DNA from: Cohnella sp. GbtcB17
GTDB taxonomy: Bacteria > Bacillota > Bacilli > Paenibacillales > Paenibacillaceae
Length of the DNA stretch: 56,370 nt
NCBI RefSeq assembly: GCF_019091135.1
Contig: NZ_JAGXJW010000055.1
Span: 1 to 56,370, forward strand
Reading direction: 5' to 3'
Shown: positions 33,043 to 41,874 of the stretch, piece by piece
Numbering within the stretch: position 1 is the first letter of the stretch
Layout: every line of letters starts with the position of its first letter
Made by a program: the position numbers and the translations under genes
The notes under the pieces: model-generated
What the model saw: only the letters and a program-made list of their open reading frames with translations
Databases searched by the model: none
Told to the model about the DNA's origin: nothing

Positions 33043-34669
33043 CCGCGATGCCCTGCAGCCTTCGGTATTCCTTCGGCGTCAGTCCCGTCTGTCTTTTGAA
33101 CACTTTGGTGAAATGGACGGGATCCTTGTAGCCGACCTGCGCGGATATCTCGTAAATTTTATATTGCACGTCCGACAGCATCCGCTTCGCCTTCTCCATG
33201 CGAATGTCCGTCAAGTATTCGAGAAACGTTTTGTGCATTTCTTTTTTGAACAGCTTGCTCAGCCATACCGGCGTCACGTGCACCTCGGCCGCCACGCTCG
33301 GCAGCGTAAGGCTCTCCGCGTAGTGCGCGCGGATGAACTTGTCCGCCTCCTGGATGATCTGGCTCGGCGGCGCCGCATGGCTGCGGAAGTCGACCGCCAT
33401 GGCGAGCAGGAATTGCTCGGACTGCTCGCGCAGCGACTCCAGCGTGTCGAACTGCTCGAGCCGCTCCCAGACGATCACCGGGTTGCGTTCCCAGGACCGG
33501 TCGGTCCAGCCGAGCGCGGCCGCCTTCTTGAACAGGCTCAGCAGCCATTCGAAAATCCGCTGCTGCGTATCGCGAATATGGCTCGCGCCCCAGCACCGCA
33601 CCATCTCGACGAAGCGGTCCATCGCGGAGCGGATGTCCTCGTCCGTGCCGTACCGGACCAGGTCCAGCACTTCGTCCGTCTGCGCGATCGAAGGCACGTC
33701 CCGCTCCGCTTCGTTTTCCCAGCCGAGACTCGTCAACGCGCGGTTGCCGCCGTAGACGGCTTTTTGCATCAGAATGTCCTCCGCCTCCTGATACAGCGCA
33801 TGCAGCCGCTTCGTATCGCCGCACCCGGAGCTGATCGCGACGCTCACGTTCACCTTGACGTATTGGTTGACGCGCCCGATCAACAGCCCGGCGAGCTCCT
33901 TGGCAACCTCGAGCCAGCCATTCTCCGGACATGCCAGTACGATCGCCCACCGGTTCTTCCGATCGGGGACGAGGACGAACGGATGCGGCAAGTCCTCCTC
34001 AAGCGTCTGCTTGGCGACGTTGCCGATGCCGAACAGGATGAGCTCCTTTTCCAGCTGCGAGCCTTCCCGCGTCTCGATCGACTTCAGGTCGTCCACTTCG
34101 ACGAGCATAAGCGCCAGATGGCCGCCAAGCAGCCAATCCAGCTCCAGCGTTCGCAGCCTGTGCGCGATCCGCGTCTCCCGGTACGGATCGTACGGCACCT
34201 CGATCAGCTCGCGCACGACCTCGTCCCGCATCTTCGGCAGGGCGGAGGACAGATCGCTCTGCAGCCGGCTCTGGCGCTCGCGCTCCGTCCGCTCCTTGCG
34301 CAGCTGTCCGATCGTACGCGTGACGATCTCGCCGAGCTCCTCCGCGTTGATCGGCTTCAATATATAGTCCATCGCGCCCAGCTTCATGGCCGTTCGCACG
34401 ATATCGAAATCGTCGTAACCGCTGATGACGATCCCCTTCCAGCCGGCGGGACGCTCGGCCGACAGGCGCTCGAGCAGCTCGAGTCCCGACATGCGGTTCA
34501 TCCGGATATCCGTGACGACGAGGTCGGGCAAACGCGCCCTGGCGATCGCCAGCGCCGTGTCGCCGTCGTCCGCGACCGCCGTCTCCTCCACCCCGTAGTC
34601 GGCCCAGGGAATTTGCGTTCGAAGACCCTCTCTAATTTCAAGTTCGTCGTCCACGATCAGAGCCAGCAT
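33035..34669 (-). CDS. Response regulator with AraC-type DNA-binding domain (YesN-like)
   Basis: 544 residues from ATG 34669, six bases after a G-rich ribosome site. Receiver domain at 1-120 with acidic pair VDDE, phosphoacceptor Asp in DLVVTDIRMN and Lys in YILKPINAEE. A long middle domain of unknown role follows (about 130-430). The C-terminal AraC domain has LPSVAAEVHVTPVWLSKLFK and EISAQVGYKDPVHFTKVFK, ending GLTPKEYRRLQG. It is first in the two-gene operon with the kinase. Confidence 0.92.
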   Translation of the reverse strand: MLALIVDDELEIREGLRTQIPWADYGVEETAVADDGDTALAIARARLPDLVVTDIRMNRMSGLELLERLSAERPAGWKGIVISGYDDFDIVRTAMKLGAMDYILKPINAEELGEIVTRTIGQLRKERTERERQSRLQSDLSSALPKMRDEVVRELIEVPYDPYRETRIAHRLRTLELDWLLGGHLALMLVEVDDLKSIETREGSQLEKELILFGIGNVAKQTLEEDLPHPFVLVPDRKNRWAIVLACPENGWLEVAKELAGLLIGRVNQYVKVNVSVAISSGCGDTKRLHALYQEAEDILMQKAVYGGNRALTSLGWENEAERDVPSIAQTDEVLDLVRYGTDEDIRSAMDRFVEMVRCWGASHIRDTQQRIFEWLLSLFKKAAALGWTDRSWERNPVIVWERLEQFDTLESLREQSEQFLLAMAVDFRSHAAPPSQIIQEADKFIRAHYAESLTLPSVAAEVHVTPVWLSKLFKKEMHKTFLEYLTDIRMEKAKRMLSDVQYKIYEISAQVGYKDPVHFTKVFKRQTGLTPKEYRRLQGIADE

Positions 34670-34873
34670 ACGAGGCCCCCCCTTTCCCATGAACCCGCGA
34701 TTGGCAAATGCGGACATTCGTCAGAAAAGCATACCCTCGGGGCTCGCAAATCGCAATGAGCATATCTTAGCTTTTTAGGGGAAATGCGATATTTATCGTT
34801 ATCGTGCTAGCGCGCCCGTCTGCGTCATAGGTTGTACGAGGTAGACAAGTATAGCGCGCTGGAGGCGGAAATG

Positions 34874-35500
34874 ATGAATGTGTTGATCAGTCATATGCTG
34901 CTGGGACTGTCGCTTGCCGCCCCGATCGGACCGATCAACGCGGCGCAGATGGAGCGGGGCATCCGAAGCGGGTTTCTGCATGCCTGGCTCATCGGACTGG
35001 GCGGCGTACTGGCGGATTGTATTTTTATGATTCTGGTTTACTTCGGCGTCATCCACTTCCTCGGCATCCCTTTTATGCAAACGTTTCTGTGGCTGTTCGG
35101 CTTCTTCGTGCTCACTTATATGGGCTTTGAAAGCATCGCAAACGCGAAAAAAACGGCCGCCCGGGCCGGAAGCGGCAAAGAAGCCGCGGTCAAATCGCTC
35201 GCGGCCGGTTTTTTTATGTCTTTGTTTAATCCGCTATCCATCCTGTTCTGGCTCGGCATTTACGGCTCCGTGCTCGCCGATATGGTCGCCAAGTACGAGG
35301 CTCGAGAGGTTTTGCTATACAGCGCGGCCGTCCTGGGCGGCATTATGCTGTGGGACGTGTTCATGGCGCTGCTCGCGAGCAGCTTCCGCCGGCTGCTAAC
35401 GCCCCGGCTCCTTGCCGCGATATCGGTCGCGTCCGGCCTGTCGCTGATCGGCTTCGGCGTATACTTCGGGCTCGAAGCGTACGAAGCGCTGTTCGGATAG
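34874..35500 (+). CDS. LysE-family amino acid exporter
   Basis: 208 residues from ATG 34874, eight bases after GGAGG; ATG 34871 is equally possible. Six membrane segments. The family signature GLSLAAPIGPINAAQMERGI lies at the N-terminus and FNPLSILFWLGIYG in the middle. Relatives export lysine, threonine, homoserine lactones or other small amino compounds. Its last 105 bases are also read on the opposite strand as the C-terminal end of the APC permease gene. Confidence 0.87.
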   Translation: MNVLISHMLLGLSLAAPIGPINAAQMERGIRSGFLHAWLIGLGGVLADCIFMILVYFGVIHFLGIPFMQTFLWLFGFFVLTYMGFESIANAKKTAARAGSGKEAAVKSLAAGFFMSLFNPLSILFWLGIYGSVLADMVAKYEAREVLLYSAAVLGGIMLWDVFMALLASSFRRLLTPRLLAAISVASGLSLIGFGVYFGLEAYEALFG

Positions 35501-36853
35501 CTTGTTTTTGCCGCGCGCTTCCTGCCCGCCCTCCTCCTTGCGCCACTGTCGCCGCATGATCAGCGTCACGCCTCCGATGACTGCAACGAAGCCCAGACTG
35601 ATAAAAAAGCCGGGACGGCTCACACCGTGAAACCAGGTGCCGGACACTGCGAGCGCGATCAAGCCGATGCCCGCCCATTGCTTGACCTTGCCCCAGATGC
35701 CCGTCTTCAGCAGCCGGCCGGACGTCGCCAGGATGAACAGCCAGTTGTACAGCAGCATCAGGCCGGCGGCGGTCGTCACGTATTCGTAGACGCTCTTCGG
35801 CATGAGCAGCGCGAACACGACCGACGCCGTCATCCCCGCGGCCGTGAGGCCGATCGCCGGCAGGCGGCCTTTCCTCCCTTTCTCCGCCCTGGCCGCGAAC
35901 ACAGGCGGCGCGTCCTTGTCTTTGGCGAGCGTGACGATCATCGCCGTGACGGCGAACATCGAGGCGGTCATCGTCGAAAAGCCGGCCACGATGAGAATCG
36001 CGTTGAACAAATGCGGGACGAACGGCAGCCGGTAATCGGCCAGCGCGATCACGAACGGACTTCTATCGCCGGTGAACGACTTCCACGGCTCGAGCACGAG
36101 CACGAAGGCGAGCGATGCGACGTAAAGAAAGGCAAGCAGCAGCAGCATGACCGTCCCCGCCTTGGGCGCTTCCTCGGGCTTTTTAAGCCGGACCGCCATC
36201 AATCCGACCACTTCAAGTCCGCCGAAGCTGTAAAAGGCAAAAATCAGCGCGGACCAGATGCCCATCGCGCCGACGGGGAACCAGCTGCCCGGCATCGCGG
36301 GTCCGTGCTTGTCCGTCGTCAGGACGCCGGAAAGCACAAGAATCGCGATGACAAGGAACATGACGACAGCCGCGAGCTTCATGACTGCGAACACGTTTTC
36401 CATCCGCTCGAAGCCCTTCGTCCCCCAGAAAACGATGAGCAGCCCTAACGCGCCGAACCCCGCGGCGAAGCACCACATCGGCACCTGCGGCAGCCAAAAC
36501 CGCGAAAACAGCGAAAGCGCGGTCAGCTGGCTGCCCATGATCAACAGCTCCGACGACCAGTACATCCATCCGCTGCTGAAGCCCGCCCATCGGCCGTACG
36601 CCTTTTTGGCGTAAGAGCGGAACGAGCCCTCGAGCGCCGTCTGTGCCGTCATGCGAGCCAGCTTGTCGAAGACAAAATAGGCGCCGAGCGCGGCCAGCAG
36701 ATAATCGAGCAGAATCGCCGGACCCCCGATCTCGATCGCGATTCTGGACGCCAAAAAGAAGCCCGTGCCCACCGTGCAGGCGACGCCCAGCAGGCTAAGC
36801 TGCCACCACTTCAGTTTGTCTTTTTCTTGCGAAGCCCCACTGTTTTCCGGCAT
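35396..36853 (-). CDS. APC-superfamily amino acid permease
   Basis: About 485 residues from ATG 36853 (ATG 36892 is an alternative). Twelve hydrophobic segments; N-terminal GVACTVGTGFFLASRIAIEI is the substrate-binding unwound helix of APC transporters. Likely an amino acid/proton symporter. The membrane part ends near GFVAVIGGVTLIMRRQW; the remaining 45 or so residues are charged and read through the antisense of the LysE gene end, so the two convergent genes overlap by 105 bases. This suggests loss of an earlier stop. Confidence 0.85.
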   Translation of the reverse strand: MPENSGASQEKDKLKWWQLSLLGVACTVGTGFFLASRIAIEIGGPAILLDYLLAALGAYFVFDKLARMTAQTALEGSFRSYAKKAYGRWAGFSSGWMYWSSELLIMGSQLTALSLFSRFWLPQVPMWCFAAGFGALGLLIVFWGTKGFERMENVFAVMKLAAVVMFLVIAILVLSGVLTTDKHGPAMPGSWFPVGAMGIWSALIFAFYSFGGLEVVGLMAVRLKKPEEAPKAGTVMLLLLAFLYVASLAFVLVLEPWKSFTGDRSPFVIALADYRLPFVPHLFNAILIVAGFSTMTASMFAVTAMIVTLAKDKDAPPVFAARAEKGRKGRLPAIGLTAAGMTASVVFALLMPKSVYEYVTTAAGLMLLYNWLFILATSGRLLKTGIWGKVKQWAGIGLIALAVSGTWFHGVSRPGFFISLGFVAVIGGVTLIMRRQWRKEEGGQEARGKNKLSEQRFVRFEPEVYAEADQRQAGRDRYRGKEPGR

Positions 36854-36996
36854 GTTCGCGTTGCGCTCCCGTTCCGTAGCTGTTCTTTTCATCCAGCTTA
36901 CATTTCCCGGGAGCGGCTATATTTATAAGCGGGCCGAGGGAGATGTCGAGGAATAATCGAAAGCACGGACAAACCCCGAAAATTCACGCTACCACA

Positions 36997-37016
36997 CTAC
37001 CATACAAGTATGGTAG
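36997..37016. promoter_or_regulatory. Putative UxuR-like operator
   Basis: CTACCATAC-AA-GTATGGTAG is a perfect inverted repeat with nine-base arms, 36 bases before the GntR gene. FCD-type regulators of uronate genes bind very similar sites. Confidence 0.7.
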
Positions 37017-37051
37017 GATGTTGATGAAAGCCCGAAAGGAGTCATGCTGCC

Positions 37052-37750
37052 ATGTATACGAACGGACGCGCGCAAGAGCCCTCGGCGCGGGAGACGGTCT
37101 ACGCGAAGCTGAAGGAGCAAATTCTGAATCTGGAGCTCGCTCCCGGCACCGCCCTGTCCGAGAAGGAATCGTCGCTCGTGCTGGGCGTCAGCCGTACGCC
37201 GGTGCGCGAGAGCTTCGTGCGGCTCGCCCAGGAAGGACTCGTTCAAGTGCTGCCGCAGCGGGGGACGTTCGTCTCGCTCATCGATCCTGCGCTGGTCGAG
37301 GAAGCCCGGTTTATGCGCGAGCATCTCGAACGAGCAGTCGTCCGGCTCGCTTGCGCGCATTTTCCCGACAGCCATCTGCATGCGCTTGAGGACAATCTCG
37401 CCTTGCAGCTGAAGAGCATCGAGCGCGAGGACGACCGCCGGTTGTTCGAGCTGGACGAAGCGTACCACCGGATCCTGTTCGAGGGCTGCGGGAAGCTCAA
37501 TACGTGGCGCGCGATCGGGCAGATGAACGTCCATCTGAACCGCAGCCGGATGCTGCGGCTCGTGGCGGACCGCCATTGGCGGCATTTGTACGAGCAGCAC
37601 GAGACGATTTTTAGGGCCGTCAAGGAAGGCGATGCCGACCGGGCGGAGCGCGTCATGCAGGAGCATCTGCTGCTCGGCGTTCGCGATCTGGCGCATCTGA
37701 TGGACAAGTACCCGCAATATTTCATATCGGGAGGAGACGGCAAGCCATGA
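37052..37750 (+). CDS. GntR-family (FCD) regulator of hexuronate catabolism
   Basis: 232 residues. DNA-binding domain at about 10-75 (LSEKESSLVLGVSRTPVRES; QEGLVQVLPQRGTFVSLI). FCD ligand domain follows with metal-type residues in DEAYHRILFEGCG and YEQHETIFRAV. AAAGGAG precedes the ATG. Its stop overlaps the uxuA start (ATGA), so it is in one operon with UxuA and an SDR. A 20-bp palindrome in its own promoter suggests autoregulation; fructuronate or mannonate could be the inducer. Confidence 0.87.
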   Translation: MYTNGRAQEPSARETVYAKLKEQILNLELAPGTALSEKESSLVLGVSRTPVRESFVRLAQEGLVQVLPQRGTFVSLIDPALVEEARFMREHLERAVVRLACAHFPDSHLHALEDNLALQLKSIEREDDRRLFELDEAYHRILFEGCGKLNTWRAIGQMNVHLNRSRMLRLVADRHWRHLYEQHETIFRAVKEGDADRAERVMQEHLLLGVRDLAHLMDKYPQYFISGGDGKP

Positions 37751-38838
37751 GAATGACGTTCCGCTGGTTCGGCACGGGCAACGATACGATCTCGCTCGCG
37801 CAAATCCGGCAGATCCCCGGTGTCGAAGGGATCGTATGGTCGCTGCACGACATGCCGGCAGGCGAAGAATGGCCGATGGAGAAAATTGTGGCGTTACGTG
37901 ACGAGGCGCACGCGGCCGGATTGAACATCGACGTAGTTGAAAGCGTGAACATCCACGAGGACATCAAGCTGGGGCTTCCTAGCCGGGATGCCTACATCGA
38001 GAATTACAAGCGAACGCTGGAGAAGCTGGGCCAAGTCGGCGTCAAAGTCGTCTGCTACAATTTCATGCCTGTGTTCGACTGGCTGCGGACCGAGCTTCAC
38101 AAGGAGATGGAGGACGGCTCCACCGCCCTTTTCTACGAAAAAAGCCGGATCGACAACATCGACCCGTTCGAGCTGGTTCGGCAGATCAACGAAAACTCGG
38201 AGCTTACGATGCCCGGCTGGGAGCCGGAGCGGCTCGAGCATCTCACCGCGTTATTCGAGGCTTACAAGGGCGTCACTGAAGAGGATCTCTGGGAAAACGT
38301 GCGCTACTTCCTGGACGAGATCATCCCCGTCGCGGCCCGGTGCGGCATCAAAATGGCGATTCATCCGGACGATCCGCCGTGGCCCATCTTCGGTCTCCCG
38401 CGCATCATGACGAGCCAGGCCAACTTCCGCCGGTTCCTCGCGCTGCACGACAGTCCGTACAACGGTATCACGCTGTGCAGCGGCTCGCTCGGCGCCAACC
38501 CGGTCAACGATATCGTGTCCATGATCCACGAGTTCGCAGACCGTATCCCGTTCGCGCATATTCGCAACGTCCGCGTATACGACAACGGCGACTTCATCGA
38601 AACGTCTCACCGAACGCAGGACGGCTCGGTCGACATCGCCGGCATCGTGAAGGCGTACCACGACGTCGGCTTCACGGGCTACGCGCGGCCGGATCACGGA
38701 CGCCATCTTTGGGGCGAAGTGTGCCGTCCCGGCTACGGGCTGTACGATCGCGCGCTCGGCATCATGTACTTGTGGGGATTGTGGGACGCGGCCGTACGCG
38801 CGGCGGCGGATGCCAAGGCCAAGGAGGCGGCCGTATGA
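37747..38838 (+). CDS. uxuA: Mannonate dehydratase
   Basis: 363 residues, normal length. It dehydrates D-mannonate to 2-keto-3-deoxygluconate in glucuronate breakdown. It starts MRMTFRWFGTGNDTISLAQI; metal and active-site segments are MAIHPDDPPWPIFGLPRI, ITLCSGSLGANP, FAHIRNVR and RPDHGRHLWGE. GGGAGGAG precedes the ATG. Its start overlaps the GntR stop and its own stop overlaps the SDR start, so all three genes are translationally coupled. Confidence 0.95.
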   Translation: MRMTFRWFGTGNDTISLAQIRQIPGVEGIVWSLHDMPAGEEWPMEKIVALRDEAHAAGLNIDVVESVNIHEDIKLGLPSRDAYIENYKRTLEKLGQVGVKVVCYNFMPVFDWLRTELHKEMEDGSTALFYEKSRIDNIDPFELVRQINENSELTMPGWEPERLEHLTALFEAYKGVTEEDLWENVRYFLDEIIPVAARCGIKMAIHPDDPPWPIFGLPRIMTSQANFRRFLALHDSPYNGITLCSGSLGANPVNDIVSMIHEFADRIPFAHIRNVRVYDNGDFIETSHRTQDGSVDIAGIVKAYHDVGFTGYARPDHGRHLWGEVCRPGYGLYDRALGIMYLWGLWDAAVRAAADAKAKEAAV

Positions 38839-39695
38839 GCGCAAGTCTCCTCCCGATCCACGAATCGCTGGCGGGTAAAGTCGCCGTCATCACCGGCGGC
38901 TCCGGCGTCCTGTGCCGCGTGATGGCCAAGGAGCTCGGCCGCCAAGGCGTCAAGGTCGCCGTCCTGAACCGGACGGTCGAAAAAGGCGAACAGGTCGCAA
39001 GCGATATCCGCGCGGCGGGCGGCACGGCGATCGCGGTCGCCTGCGACGTCACGGATACGGACAGCGTACGCGCGGCCGAAGCCGTCGTCTCGCGTGAGCT
39101 GGGTCCGTGCGACATTCTGATCAACGGCGCGGGCGGCAATCATCCGAGCGCCAATACGACGGGCGAGATTTTCCGCCTCGAGGACCTCGGGCAAGAAGGC
39201 GTGACCACCTTCTTCGATCTGAGCGCCGCCGGCTTTAGAGGCGTGCTGGACCTCAACTTCATGGGGACGCTTATTCCGTCCCAAATCTTCAGCCGCTCGA
39301 TGGCCGAGCGGGGCAGCGGCGTCATCGTCAACGTCTCCTCGATGAGCGCCCCCTCTCCGATGACCAAGGTGCCCGCCTACAGTGCGGCGAAGGCTGCCAT
39401 CAACAACTGGACGCAATGGCTCGCCGTGCACCTCGCCGAATCGGGCATCCGCGTCAACGCGCTGGCGCCGGGATTTTTCCTGACCGAGCAGAACCGCGCG
39501 CTGCTCAAAAACGAGGACGGCTCGCTCACGGAGCGGTCCGGCAAAATTATCGCGCATACGCCGATGCGCAGGTTCGGCCAGCCTGAGGACCTCCTGGGCA
39601 CGCTGCTCTGGCTCGTCGACGACGCGGCGTCCGGCTTCGTGACCGGCGCCTTCATCCCTGTGGACGGCGGATTCATGGCGTACTCGGGCGTGTGA
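38835..39695 (+). CDS. SDR oxidoreductase, probable fructuronate reductase (YjmF-like)
   Basis: 286 residues from ATG 38835, after AAGGAGG and overlapping the uxuA stop. Cofactor motif TGGSGVLCRVMAKELG; NAG-type segment NGAGGNHPSA; catalytic Ser in VNVSSMSA and Y-x3-K in YSAAKAAIN. C-terminal GAFIPVDGGF. In Bacillota a short-chain dehydrogenase next to uxuA reduces D-fructuronate to D-mannonate in place of the longer UxuB. The context supports this job: GntR-UxuA-SDR form one operon. Confidence 0.87.
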   Translation: MSASLLPIHESLAGKVAVITGGSGVLCRVMAKELGRQGVKVAVLNRTVEKGEQVASDIRAAGGTAIAVACDVTDTDSVRAAEAVVSRELGPCDILINGAGGNHPSANTTGEIFRLEDLGQEGVTTFFDLSAAGFRGVLDLNFMGTLIPSQIFSRSMAERGSGVIVNVSSMSAPSPMTKVPAYSAAKAAINNWTQWLAVHLAESGIRVNALAPGFFLTEQNRALLKNEDGSLTERSGKIIAHTPMRRFGQPEDLLGTLLWLVDDAASGFVTGAFIPVDGGFMAYSGV

Positions 39696-39725
39696 CGTCG
39701 AGGATAGTCGAGGCGGCATGACTGG

Positions 39726-39844
39726 GATTGTTCCCGGTCAGGAGTTGTTTCATCGGGAAGGCTGGCGCGGGGGTTCATTTGTTTCCAGTAGAGACTTCCT
39801 TGTTTAGTAGAGACGAGGCTAGATTCGATTGTTCCTGGTCAGGA
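39726..39844. repeat. Pair of imperfect direct repeats after the SDR gene
   Basis: GATTGTTCCCGGTCAGGA (39726-39743) and GATTGTTCCTGGTCAGGA (39827-39844) match at 17 of 18 bases, 101 bases apart. A shorter AGTAGAGAC repeat lies between them. No gene is seen here. Confidence 0.6.
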
Positions 39845-39881
39845 CTTCTTCGGCATGGAAGACTTGTCCGGCAGTGCACTC

Positions 39882-39953
39882 AAAAAAGCCCAGCCAGATA
39901 CGGCGCCGAGTCGGAATGGTCCGCTCCGGCGCCGTATCTGTCGCTGGGCTTTT
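39882..39953. terminator. Bidirectional terminator between the uxu operon and the deacetylase gene
   Basis: AAAAGCCCAGC...GCTGGGCTTTT with an inner AGATACGGCGCC/GGCGCCGTATCT stem. Both strands end in T runs, fitting two convergent transcripts. Confidence 0.8.
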
Positions 39954-39966
39954 CATGTCGCTGCCT

Positions 39967-40608
39967 TTATTTCGTCGCGAGCAGCTCGCTTGCCGTCAAG
40001 AAAACGTAGCCTTCCTTTTTCAGCGTCTTCACGAGCGCTCGTACCGCCTCGACCGTCTGAGACCGGTCGCCGTGACCGTCGTGGAAAACGAGAATGCTCC
40101 CCGGCTCCGAGACGGCAAGCGAAGCGTTCAGAATGTGCTCGACTCCGGGCATGTCCCAATCGCGCGCCGCGCCGTTTACGCCGCCGATGACGGCATAGCC
40201 GAGCTCGCGCGCGATGCGTTCGACCTGCGCGTCCGTCGCCAGGTAGGGCGGTCGGAACGTGGAAGGCTGCACGCCGACCTTCCCGCGGATCAAGTCGCCG
40301 GTGCGGACCATCTCCGCGCGGACGGCTCCCTCGTCCAGTTCGGTCAGATTCGGGTGCGTGTAAGTATGATTGCCGATCTCATGGCCTTCGTTCTGCACGA
40401 GTCTCGCCGTATCGGGATACCGCTCGATCTGGTCGCCGGTCATATAGAACGTCGCCCGGCCTCCCTCCTCACGGAAAATATCGAGTATCTGCGGCGTGAA
40501 TTCGGGGTTCGGACCGTCGTCGAAAGTGATGGCAACCGCCTTGACGGCGGTATCGTGAATCGAGATCATGTCGGATGAAGCGGCGGATCGGGCGTCGGCT
40601 TGGCTCAT
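39967..40608 (-). CDS. Polysaccharide deacetylase (NodB homology)
   Basis: 213 residues. Motifs of carbohydrate esterase family 4: TFDDGPN (motif 1), HEIGNHTYTHPNL (motif 2 with the two metal His), FRPPYLATD (motif 3) and ILVFHDG (motif 5). AAGGAGA precedes the ATG by ten bases. There is no signal peptide or membrane anchor, unusual for a family that mostly acts on peptidoglycan, chitin or xylan outside the cell; it may act on soluble sugars in the cytoplasm, or the export signal is lost. Single gene; a 52-bp repeat array lies upstream. Confidence 0.88.
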   Translation of the reverse strand: MSQADARSAASSDMISIHDTAVKAVAITFDDGPNPEFTPQILDIFREEGGRATFYMTGDQIERYPDTARLVQNEGHEIGNHTYTHPNLTELDEGAVRAEMVRTGDLIRGKVGVQPSTFRPPYLATDAQVERIARELGYAVIGGVNGAARDWDMPGVEHILNASLAVSEPGSILVFHDGHGDRSQTVEAVRALVKTLKKEGYVFLTASELLATK

Positions 40609-40715
40609 TCGGGCAACGTCTCCTTATGTACGAGATGAATGGTGTACCCATTCCACTTCAAACTTTAAACCACATTTGAAGTTTTTTCACTCTTTTCCTC
40701 CAGAAGTTGCAAAGA

Positions 40716-40950
40716 TAAGCGCCTTGAGGGCACTATCCCGGCCGGATTGCACGACTTCGGAGCGACGATAAGTGCCTCAGGGCATTATCTCGGCCGGATT
40801 GCACGACTTGGAGGCGACGATATGTGCCTCAGGGCACTATCTCGGCCGGATGGCACGACTTGGAGGCGACGATATGTGCCTCAGGGCACTATCTCGGCCG
40901 GATGGCACGGCTTGGGAGCGACGATATGTGCCTCAGGGCACTATCTCTTT
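40716..40950. repeat. Tandem array of 52-bp units with the hairpin GTGCCTCAGGGCAC
   Basis: The GGG of the hairpin recurs at 40728, 40780, 40832, 40884 and 40936, an exact 52-base period. Each unit has GTGCC-TCAG-GGCAC flanked by GATA on the left and TATC on the right, then CGGCCGGAT. The first copy is slightly diverged. The array lies between the upstream region of the deacetylase gene and the end of the SsuABC-like operon. Confidence 0.9.
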
Positions 40951-41019
40951 AAGCAGGCATAGCTCCCCCTTCATTCGCCGCGCCGCCCGGCTTGCGACGG
41001 CGGCGCGGCGGCATGTCGA

Positions 41020-41874
41020 TTAATCATAGGGGTGGCGCCTGAGCGAGATGCGGCCGATAAGCGCGACGATTCCGTAGAGCGCCATCGAGAGCACCGCGAG
41101 CAGCGCGATGGCGACCATGACCATGTCCATCTGGAACACCTGGCCGCCGTAGATGATCATGTAGCCGAGCCCCGCCTTCGACGACAAAAATTCGCCCATG
41201 ATGACGCCGACGAGCGTGAGCCCGACGTTGACCTTTAGCGTCGCGATGAGATTCGGCACGCTCGCGGGCAACAGCACCATCCGCAGCGTCTGCAGCTTGG
41301 TCGCGCCGAACGACGCCATCAGCTTCAGCTTCGTCTGCCCGATCTCCTTGAAGCCCGACTCGAGCATCATGATCGTGACGATGACCGAGATGGCGATCGC
41401 CATGCCGTACACCGAGTAGCGGTCGCCGAGCCAAATATAGAAGATCGGTCCGAGCGCCACCTTGGGCAGCGCGTTCAGCACGACCATATACGGATCGAGC
41501 ACCTTGGACGCGTATGAGGACCACCAGAGCGCGACCGCGATCGCCGTGCCGATCGCCATCGACAGCGCCAGTCCGATGACGGTCTCCGTCGTCGTCACCC
41601 AGGCATGATGCCACAGCCTGCCTTCGAGCGCCAGGCTTCTGAACGAAGCGACCAGCTGCGAAGGGCGACTCGTCAGCATGGCGTCGACCCATTTTCGATC
41701 CGCTGCCAGCTCCCAAACGCCGAGGAAAGCCGCGAGCAGCGCAAACCTGGCGAGCCATACGGCCATGCGCAAGCGGCGCTGCGCGCGCAAATATTGTCTG
41801 TACGGAAGCGAAGCCGAAGCGGCGGAAGCCGTGGCCCGCGCATGCGGCGCCTCTTTATCCGGATTGGTCGACAT
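41020..41874 (-). CDS. ABC transporter permease, SsuC/TauC/NrtB type
   Basis: 284 residues from ATG 41874. Six membrane segments; the cytoplasmic motif is ESGFKEIGQTKLKLMASFGA then QTLRMVLLPASVPNLIATLK. The start lies inside the ATPase gene (20-base overlap). Third gene of the binding protein-ATPase-permease operon. The family imports nitrate, aliphatic or aryl sulfonates, taurine, bicarbonate or pyrimidine precursors; which one is unknown here. Confidence 0.9.
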   Translation of the reverse strand: MSTNPDKEAPHARATASAASASLPYRQYLRAQRRLRMAVWLARFALLAAFLGVWELAADRKWVDAMLTSRPSQLVASFRSLALEGRLWHHAWVTTTETVIGLALSMAIGTAIAVALWWSSYASKVLDPYMVVLNALPKVALGPIFYIWLGDRYSVYGMAIAISVIVTIMMLESGFKEIGQTKLKLMASFGATKLQTLRMVLLPASVPNLIATLKVNVGLTLVGVIMGEFLSSKAGLGYMIIYGGQVFQMDMVMVAIALLAVLSMALYGIVALIGRISLRRHPYD

